A DNA stretch of 64,000 bases from Pseudorhodobacter aquimaris (GTDB lineage: Bacteria; Pseudomonadota; Alphaproteobacteria; Rhodobacterales; Rhodobacteraceae), in the NCBI RefSeq assembly GCF_001202025.1, contig NZ_LGHS01000076.1, positions 309,798 through 373,797 of the forward strand, read 5' to 3'. The notes under the pieces are model-generated. The model searched no databases. It was not told where the DNA came from and saw only the letters and a list, made by a program, of their open reading frames with translations. Below are positions 18,470-28,830 of the stretch, one piece after another (position 1 is the stretch's first letter; each line of letters opens with the position of its first letter). Made by a program: the position numbers and the translations under genes.

Positions 18470-19426
18470 TTAAAGCCATTTCTTGTATTTGAAATAGAGA
18501 TAGGGCAGCACCGCAAAGATCACCATCAACCCCAATGCAAAGGGATAGCCGTAGGTCCACTCCAGCTCTGGCATATTCACAAAGTTCATCCCGTAAAGCG
18601 AGGCGATCACCGTCGGCGGCAGAAAAATCACTGCAGCCACCGAGAATATCTTGATGATGCCGTTTTGCTCAATATTGATCAGGCCGAGTGTGGCATCCAA
18701 CAGAAAAGTGATCTTGTCTGACAAGAAATCGGCATGATCGGCCAGTGACTTCAGGTCGCTGCCAAGGGTTTTTCCACGGGCGCGCAGGCTGGCCTCTACC
18801 TGGTTCTTGTCCAGAATCTGCATCAGAAATGCCGTGAGCCGGTCCATCGTCAGCAGGCTGTCGCGGATGTTGGAGTTCAGGATCCCCATTTGCCCCACCT
18901 TTTCCAGAACCGCCTGGAAATCACGGGTTTTTCCTTTTTGAACGGGGCGAAAAATATCGCGTGACAATCGGTCAATATCGCGCGCGCTGCGTTCCAAAAT
19001 ATCGGCCTGGCGGTCGATGATCGCCTCTAGAATGCCGACGAGCATATCCTGTGGGCCATCCATTTCGGCATGCGTTGTCTGGGCACGTGCCGGAAAATTG
19101 GTGAATACGCGCGGATCGTGAAAGCGGATGGTGACCAGATGCGTCCGGGTCAGCACAAAGGCCACCGGCCCCATCGCCGGGTCGCCGCTGTCTGAATTTG
19201 CGGGCAGAACGGCCGTCATATAGGCTGTGTTCTTATAGGAATACAGCCGCGAAGAGACCTCGATCTCATGCATCTCCTCATGGGTCGGGAGTTCAAAGTT
19301 CAGCGCGGCCTCGACTGCGCGCTCTTCCTCGGGTGTTGGGGATTGAAGGTCGACCCAGACAGCCTGTGCAAGGTCGCCGTCATGCGGGGTCAGGAGCTTG
19401 TCCTGAAGGGTATAGCTTTTGATCAT
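18470..19426 (-). CDS. corA: CorA family magnesium/cobalt transporter
   Basis: CorA forms pentameric Mg2+ channels. The 318-residue product has a large soluble N-terminal domain, a long stalk helix, and two C-terminal membrane helices joined by the selectivity motif YGMN (Gly-Met-Asn at 279-281) and the loop residues MPELEW. It ends with the basic tail YKKWL. The frame is open four codons further up, but GGAG lies well spaced before the ATG at 19426. Confidence 0.93.
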   Translation of the reverse strand: MIKSYTLQDKLLTPHDGDLAQAVWVDLQSPTPEEERAVEAALNFELPTHEEMHEIEVSSRLYSYKNTAYMTAVLPANSDSGDPAMGPVAFVLTRTHLVTIRFHDPRVFTNFPARAQTTHAEMDGPQDMLVGILEAIIDRQADILERSARDIDRLSRDIFRPVQKGKTRDFQAVLEKVGQMGILNSNIRDSLLTMDRLTAFLMQILDKNQVEASLRARGKTLGSDLKSLADHADFLSDKITFLLDATLGLINIEQNGIIKIFSVAAVIFLPPTVIASLYGMNFVNMPELEWTYGYPFALGLMVIFAVLPYLYFKYKKWL

Positions 19427-19596
19427 CGTGATCTCCATTCAGGAATAATTTGGTTCATCTGGCCCAATTACGCCCATTTGTCACGCTTTTTGACCGTATC
19501 ACAGAGCGTTGATAGCAGCCGCGCGTTCATTCCGCTTCACCCCGGGCCAAAATCGCCCTATCTTTGAGCGATGATGTATTATGTCCGGACCTATTC

Positions 19597-20394
19597 ATGA
19601 CCCGTAGCACCGCGCGCCGACCCGTCGTCGGAATTATTGGCAATATGAGCATGCTGAACGACAGCTATCCCGTGCATGCGGGCGGCACCATGAACACCGA
19701 GGCTGTTGCGCAGGTGTCGGGCTGTTTGCCGCTGATCATTCCACCGGACCCCAATTTCGTCAGTGTTGAGGAACTGCTCTCGCTTTGTGACGGTTTTTTG
19801 CTGACGGGCGGGCGGCCCAACGTGCATCCCAGCGAATACGGCGAGGACCCAACCCCTGCGCATGGCGATTTCGACCAGTGCCGCGATGCAATTACCTTAC
19901 CCTTGGTGCGTGCTTGTGTTGAACGCGGCCAGCCCTTCTTTGGCATTTGCCGCGGGTTTCAAGAGGTGAATGTGGCGATGGGCGGCAGCCTTTATCCCGA
20001 GATCCGGGATTTGCCGGGGCGGATGAACCACCGCATGCCGCCCGATGGCACGATTGAGGAAAAATTTGCCCTGCGCCATCCGGTTACCTTTACCGCTGGC
20101 GGTGTTTTTGCACGATTGCTTGGGGCGGATCATGTGATGACCAATACGTTGCACGGTCAGGGTATTTGTCGTGCAGGTGCGCGGGTCGTTGTGGATGGTC
20201 ATGCCCCCGATGGCACGCCAGAGGCAATCTATATCAATGGTGCCCCCGGTTTCACGCTCTCGGTGCAATGGCATCCAGAGTGGAACGCGGCGGCGGATCC
20301 GGTGTCACGCCCGCTTTTTACAGCCTTTGGCAAGGCCGCCGCGGCATGGGCTGCCGATCACAGCCCGATGCGAATATCAGCCGAGGTGGCCTGA
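19597..20394 (+). CDS. Gamma-glutamyl-gamma-aminobutyrate hydrolase-type peptidase C26
   Basis: The 265-residue protein is a class I glutamine-amidotransferase-like hydrolase: nucleophile Cys118 in FFGICRGFQ, and the catalytic His226 and Glu228 in VQWHPEW. PuuD-type enzymes release GABA from gamma-glutamyl-GABA in putrescine degradation. No putrescine-pathway genes are adjacent, so the substrate is uncertain. The frame can start at a TTG at 19564; the ATG at 19597 fits the family N-terminus better. Confidence 0.87.
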   Translation: MTRSTARRPVVGIIGNMSMLNDSYPVHAGGTMNTEAVAQVSGCLPLIIPPDPNFVSVEELLSLCDGFLLTGGRPNVHPSEYGEDPTPAHGDFDQCRDAITLPLVRACVERGQPFFGICRGFQEVNVAMGGSLYPEIRDLPGRMNHRMPPDGTIEEKFALRHPVTFTAGGVFARLLGADHVMTNTLHGQGICRAGARVVVDGHAPDGTPEAIYINGAPGFTLSVQWHPEWNAAADPVSRPLFTAFGKAAAAWAADHSPMRISAEVA

Positions 20395-20406
20395 CGGGCG
20401 GGGCGC

Positions 20407-21342
20407 TTACTCGGCGCGCTCCGCTGCTGCCGTATCAGCGGGCACCGAGGGGCGCGGGACCTCAGGGATCGTTGGCACGATAGTATCCGCCACCGGCGGC
20501 TTGGGCGCAGTACCCGCTGCTGAGTCGACCTCTTCTGCCTCAGGTTGATAAGAGACAGTTTTGATTTCCGGCTCTTCCACTTTGGGGATAGGAGTCATTT
20601 TGGGCTTGGCAACCTTTTTGGGTTTTGGCGGCGTCGGGATTTTCAACCCCTTGGGCATAGAGCCATCCGCGTTCAACACCAGCACATTCGCGCCTTTGCT
20701 GACCCTTTGGTTCAGGTCGATAATATCCTGCTGTACCATACGGATACAGCCCGAAGAGGCATTGCGCCCGATTGACCACCAATCCGGTGTGCCGTGAATA
20801 CGGTAGCCGTAATCACGCCCGTTTGACAAAAGATAGATCGCGCGTGCGCCAAGCGGGTTGGTTGGGCCGCCGGGTTGGCCGTCTTTCCATTTTTCCAGCT
20901 TGGGGCTGCGGGCGATCATTTCTTTTGGGGGTGTCCAGGTCGGCCAGTTTTTGGTTTGGGAGACAACAGCCTCACCAGCCCATTCAAAACCGGATTTCCC
21001 CACCGAGATACCATAGCGGATCGCGCGGTTTTTGCCGGTCACGAAATACAGGTACTTTTGTCCGGGATGGATGATGATAGAGCCGGGGGGCTGATCAGTT
21101 GTATAATCCACCTCTTGGCGGCGGTATTGCTCTGGGAATTTTTCCAGCGGTACGGCGGGGATCGCAATATCACCGTCCATTTTTGCAACATAGGCCACCT
21201 CGGCCGGTTCCACGGGGGCGTTCCGCTTGGCCGTTGCCGGATCTGTTGGCGCGGTGCCGACAGGGGCCACGCAGCCCGACAAAAGCAGGGCGACAGCCAA
21301 GGGAACGGCAGCCATACGAAGGGAGAAACCGGGTCGGCGCAT
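20407..21342 (-). CDS. L,D-transpeptidase lipoprotein (YkuD domain)
   Basis: The 311-residue product has a lipoprotein signal with Cys24 in LLSGC. A YkuD catalytic domain carries HGTPDWWSIG (183-192) and SSGCIRM (196-202, nucleophile Cys199). The C-terminal Pro/Lys/Glu-rich tail of about 85 residues looks disordered. Enzymes of this kind make 3-3 peptidoglycan crosslinks or attach proteins to the wall in the periplasm. GGAAG precedes the ATG at 21342; the longer frame to 21471 would bury the signal peptide. Confidence 0.9.
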   Translation of the reverse strand: MRRPGFSLRMAAVPLAVALLLSGCVAPVGTAPTDPATAKRNAPVEPAEVAYVAKMDGDIAIPAVPLEKFPEQYRRQEVDYTTDQPPGSIIIHPGQKYLYFVTGKNRAIRYGISVGKSGFEWAGEAVVSQTKNWPTWTPPKEMIARSPKLEKWKDGQPGGPTNPLGARAIYLLSNGRDYGYRIHGTPDWWSIGRNASSGCIRMVQQDIIDLNQRVSKGANVLVLNADGSMPKGLKIPTPPKPKKVAKPKMTPIPKVEEPEIKTVSYQPEAEEVDSAAGTAPKPPVADTIVPTIPEVPRPSVPADTAAAERAE

Positions 21343-21568
21343 AAAGACAGACTTCCACAATGCCACCCGAAGGCAGCGATATTCATTTAGGATGTGGTAA
21401 ATCAATCCCGCCCCGGGGTCAAAGACCAAGGCTTTAAAATCTGACGTAAATCCGCCTATTTCCAAGGTCACAGGCCCTGTTCACATAGTTGTGTGTATCG
21501 GCCGCCCGCCGGATGTGCCGTCCGCAAAGGATATTCCCGCACAACCTTTGCCCGTATGCAAGTATACG

Positions 21569-22765
21569 TCAGGTCACGCGGGCGCGGGTTTTATACGCGG
21601 GCTGATCCCATAGGTCATTGTCCATTACGTCCCCGATGATCGCGATTGCCTTGTCGACATCATCCTCATTGATGAACAGCGGGGTAAAGCCGAATCGCAA
21701 GATGTCTGGTGCGCGAAAATCGCCGATCACATCCTGCGCAATCAAAGCCTGCATGATCGCATAGCCCTCGGGGTGGCGGAAAGATGCTTGTGATCCACGC
21801 TGCGTGCCATCGCGCGGAGAGGCAAACACGAGGTCGGGGCAACGCGCCTCAACGCCTGCGATGAAACGGTCGATAAGGGCGATCGACCTGGCGCGCACAT
21901 CGGCCATATCCACCTGATCCCAGATATCAAGCGACGCCTCCAACGCGGCAAGTTGCAACACCGGCGGTGTGCCGACGCGCATTCGTTCCACCCCGGCGCC
22001 GGGTCGGTAATCAAGGTCAAAGGCAAAGGGGGCCTCATGGCCCAGCCATCCCGAAAGGGCAGGTCGGGCGGTATCATGGTGACGGGGCGCGACATAGATA
22101 AACGCGGGCCCGCCGGGACCGGAATTGAGGTATTTATAGGTACAGCCCACCGCAAAATCGGCCTGACACTTAGCCAGTGCCACCGGCAGCGCCCCTGCGG
22201 AATGGGCCAGATCCCAGACCGTCAAGGCCCCCGCCTTATGGGCAAGTGCCGTCAAGGCGGCCATGTCATGCTTGCGCCCCGTACGGTAGTCGACCTCGGT
22301 GATCATCAAGACCGCGACACTGTCATCAATGGCGTCTGCTACATCCTCGGGCGCCACAGTTTTAAGGGTGTAATCGGGGCCAAGCGTGCGGCAAAGCCCC
22401 TCGGCCATATAAAGATCGGACGGGAAATTGCCGGTATCCGACAGGATCACACGCCGCTTTGGGTTCATCTCAAGGGCTGCGGCCAAGGCCTGATAGACCT
22501 TGATCGAGAGCGTATCGCCCATCACCACCGATCCCGCCTCCGCCCCGATCAACCGTGCGATACGGTCGCCGATCGCTGTCGGTTGCGCCATCCAGCCGGC
22601 CTTGTTCCAGCCGGTGATCAGCATTTTTCCCCATTCTTGCGTAATTGCCTGCCCCACACGTGCCGCCGTTGCCCGCGGCAGCGGACCAAGAGAGTTGCCG
22701 TCGAGATAGATCACCCCCTCGGGCACATCAAACTGGGCGCGCAGGCTGGGAAAATCGGTTGTCAT
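21569..22765 (-). CDS. kynU: Kynureninase
   Basis: KynU cleaves kynurenine to anthranilate and alanine, or 3-hydroxykynurenine to 3-hydroxyanthranilate, in tryptophan breakdown. The 398-residue PLP enzyme has YLDGNSLGPLP near the N-terminus, a phosphate-site TGNFPSD and Asp in VWDLAHSAGA (about 185). The PLP lysine is Lys211 in GCTYKYLNSGPGG. These strings are diagnostic of kynureninase. No other kyn gene is adjacent. Confidence 0.94.
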   Translation of the reverse strand: MTTDFPSLRAQFDVPEGVIYLDGNSLGPLPRATAARVGQAITQEWGKMLITGWNKAGWMAQPTAIGDRIARLIGAEAGSVVMGDTLSIKVYQALAAALEMNPKRRVILSDTGNFPSDLYMAEGLCRTLGPDYTLKTVAPEDVADAIDDSVAVLMITEVDYRTGRKHDMAALTALAHKAGALTVWDLAHSAGALPVALAKCQADFAVGCTYKYLNSGPGGPAFIYVAPRHHDTARPALSGWLGHEAPFAFDLDYRPGAGVERMRVGTPPVLQLAALEASLDIWDQVDMADVRARSIALIDRFIAGVEARCPDLVFASPRDGTQRGSQASFRHPEGYAIMQALIAQDVIGDFRAPDILRFGFTPLFINEDDVDKAIAIIGDVMDNDLWDQPAYKTRARVT

Positions 22766-22994
22766 CGGGCATCCTTGTGTGACTTGCGGTATTGAACCGC
22801 GTCACCGGGCCGGTTTCAAGTTGAATGATAGCAGCCGTGACAAAGCGCAGCGGTGCGGATATCACGTTTTTAGCTGCGGATTGGTATATATTATTGTTCC
22901 TTGGTGTCTTGTGAAATAATGTTACGCAGTGTTTAAGGGTTTTCCTAAGGGCATGCAGCCCGATGTTGGGCCATTTTTACGGGGGAAGAAGCTG

Positions 22995-24571
22995 TTGAAG
23001 ATTGGGGCACCCAAAGAGATTTTTGAGGGCGAAGCGCGCGTAGCGATGACGCCGGACTCGGCCAAGCTGCTGCAAAAGCTGGGCCATACATGTTTGATAG
23101 AGACCGGCGCCGGGGTGCGTGCGGGCTTTTCCGATACGGCCTATGCGGATGCGGGCGTCGAAGTGGTGAAAACCGCTGCAGCACTGTTTGAGGCTGCGGA
23201 TGTGATCGTGAAGGTTCGCGGGCCGGAGGCTGAGGAGGCCAAACGGCTGGTTGCGGGCAAGACGTTGATTTCCTTCTTCTGGCCGGCACAGAACGCCGAA
23301 CTTTTGGAACAGATGAAGGCGCAAGGCTCGTCTGTCATTGCGATGGATATGGTGCCGCGCATCAGCCGCGCACAGAAAATGGACGCGCTGTCGTCGATGG
23401 CCAATATTGCGGGCTACCGTGCGGTGATCGAGGCGGGCAACAACTTTGGCCGCTTCTTTACCGGACAGGTGACGGCTGCGGGCAAGGTGCCGCCGGCCAA
23501 AGTGCTGGTGGTTGGTGCCGGTGTGGCCGGTCTGGCTGCGATTGGTACGGCGACCTCGCTTGGTGCGATCACCTATGCCTTTGACGTGCGTCCCGAAGTG
23601 GCCGAGCAGATTGAATCGATGGGCGCGGAGTTCGTCTTTCTGGAATTTGACGCCTCGGAACTGCCGGATGTGCGGAGACGGGTGGCTATGCGGCCCCCTC
23701 GACACCGGAATTCCAGGCCAAGCAATTGGCAAAATTCCGTGAGTTGGCACCCGATATCGACATCGTCATCACCACCGCCCTGATCCCCGGTCGGCCCGCG
23801 CCAAAGCTGTGGACCAAGGATATGGTCGAGATGATGAAGCCCGGCTCAGTCGTGATTGACCTTGCGGCTGAGCGTGGCGGCAACTGTGACCTGACGGTTA
23901 TGGATGAGAAAATCGTGTCGGATAATGGTGTGACCATCATCGGATATACCGATTTCCCAAGCCGGATGGCGGCACAGGCATCGACGCTTTATTCCAACAA
24001 TATCAGACATATGCTGGCCGATCTTACACCGGATAAGGACGGCGTTATCAACCATAACATGGAAGATGACGTGATCCGCGGTGCTACGGTCGCCCATCAG
24101 GGGGAAATCACCTTTCCACCGCCACCGCCAAAGGTTGCGGCGATTGCTGTGCAAAAGCCCAAACCCAAGGCCAAAGAGCTGACACCCGAAGAAATCCGCG
24201 CCAATGAGGTCGCGGCCTTCAAGACCCAGACCCGCAATCAGGTCGGGCTTCTGGCGGTCGGGGGCGGGCTGTTGCTGCTGGCGGGGATGTTCACGCCTGC
24301 AAGCTTCATGTCGCATTTCATTGTTTTCGTGCTCGCATGCTATGTCGGATTCCAGGTGATCTGGAATGTGGCCCATAGCCTGCACACGCCGCTGATGGCG
24401 GTCACCAACGCGATTTCCTCGATCATCATCTTGGGGGCCTTGCTCCAGATCGGGTCAAGCAGCGTGCTGGTGGTTATTCTGGCGGGATTGTCGGTTTTGA
24501 TGGCCGGGATCAATATTTTCGGCGGTTTCATGGTGACACGGCGCATGCTCGCCATGTTCCAAAAGTCGTAA
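22995..24571 (+). pseudogene. pntA: NAD(P) transhydrogenase alpha subunit PntA, one-base frameshift
   Basis: PntA with PntB uses the proton gradient to reduce NADP+ with NADH. Residues 1-380 form the NAD(H)-binding domain (KIGAPKEIFEGEARVAMTP; VVGAGVAGLAAIGTA), and the C-terminus has four membrane helices. The frame breaks at about 23671: GATGTGCGGAG should read GATGTGGCGGAG, restoring [13 protein letters not shown]. Repaired, the gene is 526 codons (525 residues), the normal fused alpha subunit. The TTG at 22995 matches the family start; GTG 22929 and ATG 22953 are in frame upstream. Sequencing error is the likelier cause, since pntB is intact. Confidence 0.88.
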
Positions 24572-24586
24572 AGAGGGGCGATTATT

Positions 24587-26020
24587 ATGGAATATGGTTT
24601 TACAACAGCGGCTTACGTCGTATCGGCGGTTCTGTTTATTCAATCGCTCGGCGGGCTTTCGGGTCAAGAAAGCGCGAAACGGGCGGTCTGGTACGGCATT
24701 TTCGGCATGGCTTTGGCCGTCTTGGCAACGATCATGGAGCCGGGGGCCGGCAATTGGGTGATCTCTATCCTGATGCTGATCATCGGTGGCAGCATCGGTT
24801 GGGTCGTGGCCCAGCGGGTGCAGATGACCGAGATGCCACAGCTTGTGGCGGCGATGCACTCGCTCGTTGGTCTGGCCGCGGTATTCATCGGCTACAACGC
24901 GCATATTGAGGCGGCTTTGGTTGCGGGCACACCCGAGGATCAACGCGCAGCCCTCGAAGGTTTCGCAGCCTTGCTGGCGCATAAAGCGCCGGTAGAGCTG
25001 ACGATCCTGCGGGTTGAGGTTTTCCTCGGTGTGTTCATCGGTGCGGTGACATTTACCGGTTCGGTCATTGCCTATGGCAAGCTGGCGGGCAAGGTGGACG
25101 GCAAGGCCAACAAGCTGCCGGGCGGGCATCTGTTGAATGCAGGGGCGGCGCTTGGATCTGTGTTGATGCTGGTGCTTTATCTGCAAACGGCTTCGGCACT
25201 GCCGCTGATCGTGATGACCTTGCTGGCCTTCTTTATCGGTTACCATTTGATCATGGGCATCGGTGGTGCGGATATGCCGGTGGTGGTTTCCATGCTCAAC
25301 AGCTACTCGGGCTGGGCGGCGGCGGCGATCGGTTTCTCGCTCTCCAACGACCTGCTGATCGTGGTCGGCGCACTTGTTGGTTCCTCGGGTGCGATCTTGT
25401 CCTACATCATGTGTAAGGCGATGAACCGCAGCTTTATCTCGGTGATCCTTGGCGGCTTTGGTGGCACCACCGGCCCTGCAATGGAAATCTCGGGTGAGCA
25501 AATCGCGATCGATACCGAAGGTGTAGCCGCGGCCTTGAATGAGGCCGATAGCGTGATCATCATTCCGGGTTACGGCATGGCGGTAGCGCAGGCGCAATCG
25601 GCGGTTGCGGAACTGACCCGCAAGCTGCGCGCCAAGGGTAAAAATGTGCGCTTTGCGATCCACCCTGTTGCGGGGCGTTTGCCGGGCCATATGAACGTGC
25701 TCTTGGCCGAGGCAAAGGTGCCTTATGACATCGTGATGGAGATGGATGAGATCAACGAGGACTTCGCGACAACAGATGTGGCCATCGTTATCGGCTCCAA
25801 CGACATCGTGAACCCTGCGGCCCAAGAAGACCCCAACAGCCCCATCGCCGGCATGCCGGTTCTGGAATGCTGGAAGGCGAAACAGGTGTTTGTCTCCAAG
25901 CGGGGGCAGGGGACCGGCTATTCCGGGATCGAGAACCCATTGTTCTTTAAGGATAACACCCGGATGTTTTACGGTGATGCAAAGAAGTCTTTGGACGCAT
26001 TGCTGCCATTGATCGACTGA
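24587..26020 (+). CDS. pntB: NAD(P) transhydrogenase beta subunit PntB
   Basis: PntB carries the proton channel and the NADP(H)-binding domain of the transhydrogenase. The 477-residue product has about eight or nine membrane helices in residues 1-270, then the soluble domain III with [13 protein letters not shown], the NADP-binding [11 protein letters not shown] region and the [15 protein letters not shown] segment. It begins 15 bp after pntA. A long antisense frame on the other strand is a composition artefact. Confidence 0.95.
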   Translation: MEYGFTTAAYVVSAVLFIQSLGGLSGQESAKRAVWYGIFGMALAVLATIMEPGAGNWVISILMLIIGGSIGWVVAQRVQMTEMPQLVAAMHSLVGLAAVFIGYNAHIEAALVAGTPEDQRAALEGFAALLAHKAPVELTILRVEVFLGVFIGAVTFTGSVIAYGKLAGKVDGKANKLPGGHLLNAGAALGSVLMLVLYLQTASALPLIVMTLLAFFIGYHLIMGIGGADMPVVVSMLNSYSGWAAAAIGFSLSNDLLIVVGALVGSSGAILSYIMCKAMNRSFISVILGGFGGTTGPAMEISGEQIAIDTEGVAAALNEADSVIIIPGYGMAVAQAQSAVAELTRKLRAKGKNVRFAIHPVAGRLPGHMNVLLAEAKVPYDIVMEMDEINEDFATTDVAIVIGSNDIVNPAAQEDPNSPIAGMPVLECWKAKQVFVSKRGQGTGYSGIENPLFFKDNTRMFYGDAKKSLDALLPLID

Positions 26021-26041
26021 CGCAGGTCTTGCCGAATATTC

Positions 26042-26072
26042 AAACGCCCCGCTGGAAACGGCGGGGCGTTTT
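26042..26072 (+). terminator. Intrinsic terminator of the pntAB operon
   Basis: AAACGCCCCGC (26042-26052) pairs with GCGGGGCGTTT (26061-26071) around an eight-base loop and runs into TTTT. It lies 21 bp after the pntB stop. The flanking A and T arms could let it act in both directions. Confidence 0.85.
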
Positions 26073-26187
26073 GCATGTCGAGCGTGGCGGAAATACCAGT
26101 GTACCATTGCGCACCGCGCAGGTTGCCCCTGCGGAATTTACAATGCGGCTGTCGCGTCCTTAAGTGTCATATCTGACTGAGGACCCT

Positions 26188-27471
26188 ATGCCAAAGATCG
26201 AAGACCACCCGCAACGCTACGCCCTTGTGAATGAATTGCACGCCCGCCCGTTTCCCGCGTTGGCTGTGCCCAGCCATGCCGTCTATGTGGCAATCAAGGA
26301 GCCCGAGCGCGCCGTCAGCCGCGACCGCGCGGCCGATATTGCGCATCTTCTGGCCTTGTTGGACCGGCACGGTTGCGCCCATCCTCAACCCGGTGCCACG
26401 CATTATTCGACCGCCATCGGACGGCACAGCCTGAAATGGGAAAGCCATACCGAATTCGTGACTTATTCAGCCTTTGGAACAGGGCTTTCGGCCCGTGCTT
26501 TTGACCCGGATGAGGCTGATGTCTTTCCCGAAGACTGGCTTGCCAACGCCCCCGGTTCGCGGCTTGTCTCCGCCCTGATCCGGGTTGAGGAAATGCCCGC
26601 GGATGAGGCCGATATGCTGGCCAAGCTTGAGGAATGGTTCGTGCCCGAAAGTATTGCCATTTCGCGTGTGGTGGACGGTGCGGCAGTGATCGCAGGCGAT
26701 TTCCATATCGATCCGGCGGGCCATATGCGTTTTGCTGTGTTCATCCGCAAAGGGGCCGAGGGGCGGCGTGTGGGCCGCATTGTGCAGCGCCTGTGTGAGG
26801 TGGAAACCTACCGCGCCATGTCGATGTTGGGCCTGATGCGCGCGCGCGATTTGGGGGTGGAAATCAACCGGCTGGACGCGCAGCTCTCGACCCTGATTGC
26901 GGGGATGACGGCGACGGACCGACCGCCCGAGGTCGCATTGCAAACCCTTTTGCAAATTGCGGCAGAACTGGAAAACCTTTCGGTACAATCGGGGTTTCGC
27001 TTTGCGGCGACTGGGGCCTATGAGGCGATCGTCAACCAGCGGATCGCGGTTATGCGGGAAGAACGCGTGAATGGCCGCCAGACCTTTGGCGAGTTTATGA
27101 TGCGCCGGTATGATCCTGCGATGCGCACGGTGAAATCGGTAGAGGCGCGCTTGCAGGCGATGGCCGCCCGTGCCACCCGAGCGGCGGAATTGCTGCGCAC
27201 AAGGGTGGATGTGGAACGCTCGGCACAGAACCAGCATTTGCTGGAAAGCATGGATGCGCGGGCCGATTTGCAACTGCGGCTGCAAACCACGGTAGAGGGG
27301 CTCTCGGTCGTGGCGATCAGCTATTACGCGGTGAACCTGCTGGCCTATATTGTCTATCCGCTGACCGAAAGTGCGGGGCTGTCCAAAGGGATGACGCTGG
27401 CCCTGCTGGCCCCTTTGGTGATTTTAGGGGTCTGGGGCATGGTGCGGCGGATCCGCAAGAAGTTTCATTAG
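26188..27471 (+). CDS. DUF3422 family membrane-anchored protein
   Basis: The 427-residue protein starts with the family signature DHPQRYALVNELHARPFP. Its large soluble part carries coiled-coil-like helices (about residues 330-375), and two C-terminal membrane helices follow. The function of DUF3422 is unknown. A GTG at 26164 is possible, but GAGG lies close before the ATG at 26188 and the family begins there. The stop overlaps the stop of the convergent yeeE-type gene. Confidence 0.87.
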   Translation: MPKIEDHPQRYALVNELHARPFPALAVPSHAVYVAIKEPERAVSRDRAADIAHLLALLDRHGCAHPQPGATHYSTAIGRHSLKWESHTEFVTYSAFGTGLSARAFDPDEADVFPEDWLANAPGSRLVSALIRVEEMPADEADMLAKLEEWFVPESIAISRVVDGAAVIAGDFHIDPAGHMRFAVFIRKGAEGRRVGRIVQRLCEVETYRAMSMLGLMRARDLGVEINRLDAQLSTLIAGMTATDRPPEVALQTLLQIAAELENLSVQSGFRFAATGAYEAIVNQRIAVMREERVNGRQTFGEFMMRRYDPAMRTVKSVEARLQAMAARATRAAELLRTRVDVERSAQNQHLLESMDARADLQLRLQTTVEGLSVVAISYYAVNLLAYIVYPLTESAGLSKGMTLALLAPLVILGVWGMVRRIRKKFH

Positions 27472-28517
27472 CAATAGGCGGGCTGGGCGTCGCGCCCTTG
27501 CAAAGCACGGTCTGTCATCCGTGCGCCAAGCGCAATCGCGGCCAGCGCCAGAAGGGCCGCCACCGACAAGGTCGGCACACCGGCCAGCCCGGCCCCAAGG
27601 GTGCAGCCGCCAGCCAAGACGCCGCCAACCCCCATCAAGGCCCCGCCCAAAATATAGCGGCCCGTTTCTGCAGGGGCAGAAAAGCTCTGCCATTTAAAGC
27701 GGCGCGTGGCCAGTGACGACAGCGCCGCCCCCGCAACCGATCCGCCAAAAAGCCCGATGCCAAAGCTTGCCGCAACCGAGGATGAGGCAATCGCCCAGAA
27801 TAGCGTCTCGGACAGGGGCAGGGTAAAGGACAGGCTCTCCATGCCGATGGGATCGAATTCGTCAAACAGCACCAGCCCCGTGCCAACCCAGGCCAGCGGC
27901 ACCAAGGCACCGATTGCCACACCGGCGATAATTTGCATGATGCCAAGCCGCGCCGAGAGGGCATAGGCAAGGGCCACCGCCGCCAAAAGCCCCGTCACCA
28001 AAAGCGGGCCACCGGGCAACAGGCCAAGGCTGATCGCATCGCCCATCGGCAGGGTCAGGCTACCAAGCGTGGTGCGCAGGGGCGCCAACAGCCCCTTCAT
28101 TGTGGCGTGGGCGGCAATGGCAAAGACCACCAGAACCGTCAGCGCCCGCAGGTTTCCCGTGCCCGTCAGCACCGTCAGCCGCGATGCACAGCCGCGCGTC
28201 AGTACCATCCCCGCGCCAAAGGCCAGCCCACCCAAGAGGATCGCCGCCCAAGGCAGATCCGGTGTCATCAGGCGGTGGCCCTCGAAGGAAATCCACTCCA
28301 ATGACACGGCGGCTTGGGTGCCGATCAGCGCAGTTGCCAGCGCCACCGCCCAAAGGGCAAGGGCAGGGGTGCGCTCTGCCTTGGGGCCAACCAACCCGCG
28401 GCGTAGACAAAAGCGGGTCGCCTCGGCCATGATACCAAAGGCAAGACCGATCAGCAGGCCAAGGATCACCGAGGCACCGCGTGGTGTCAGGTTTTCGAAA
28501 CCAAGGGACTCAAACAT
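27468..28517 (-). CDS. YeeE/YedE family sulphur-compound transporter
   Basis: The 349-residue integral membrane protein has about nine hydrophobic segments and the family's conserved cysteines (FCLRRGLVG and two Gly-Cys motifs, TRGCASRL and AGGCTLGAGL). Relatives such as TsuA/YeeE take up thiosulphate or other sulphur species. The substrate here is unknown, and no sulphur-metabolism gene is adjacent. AGGAG precedes the ATG at 28517; the frame continues far upstream but without family similarity. Confidence 0.87.
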   Translation of the reverse strand: MFESLGFENLTPRGASVILGLLIGLAFGIMAEATRFCLRRGLVGPKAERTPALALWAVALATALIGTQAAVSLEWISFEGHRLMTPDLPWAAILLGGLAFGAGMVLTRGCASRLTVLTGTGNLRALTVLVVFAIAAHATMKGLLAPLRTTLGSLTLPMGDAISLGLLPGGPLLVTGLLAAVALAYALSARLGIMQIIAGVAIGALVPLAWVGTGLVLFDEFDPIGMESLSFTLPLSETLFWAIASSSVAASFGIGLFGGSVAGAALSSLATRRFKWQSFSAPAETGRYILGGALMGVGGVLAGGCTLGAGLAGVPTLSVAALLALAAIALGARMTDRALQGRDAQPAYC

Positions 28518-28830
28518 ATATGCTCCTGCGCGCTGCGGAATTCGGTTTCCTTTGCGGTAAGCGGTCTTGAAAGACAATAGCGCGACCGGTCTGGCGGTGC
28601 CGAGGGGTTGGAAGGATGTCCCGCATTGGAATGTCACGCGGAATGTCGACCCTAAGCACGGGGCCAAAAGGCGATACCTGTCTGCCGCAGGCCCTTGTGC
28701 CGGAGGATTTGTTTTATTCTGGTCGCATGGCGGTTTACTGCTTGATGTGGCCGGGAATGGCGCTGGCCCCCCTTGCGCGCCCTTGCAGTTTGGCCCAGCT
28801 TGCCCCTTATGTTTTCCAAATGAGGCCCCT
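28518..28830. promoter_or_regulatory. Divergent 313-bp spacer with an octamer direct repeat
   Basis: This is the divergent control region between the YeeE/YedE gene and the M20 hydrolase. GGAATGTC occurs at 28628-28635 and 28640-28647, twelve bases apart. I cannot identify a -35/-10 pair with confidence. A forward frame is open through much of it but lacks similarity to anything, so I call no gene. Confidence 0.35.

Noticed and set aside
24455..26107. A 550-codon minus-strand frame across pntB
   Set aside because: Composition artefact opposite an intact, well-recognised gene; its His/Arg/Asp-rich sequence is typical of shadow frames.
28567..28830. Upstream extension of the M20 hydrolase by 88 codons
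   Set aside because: No family similarity, and a good ribosome site lies directly before 28831.
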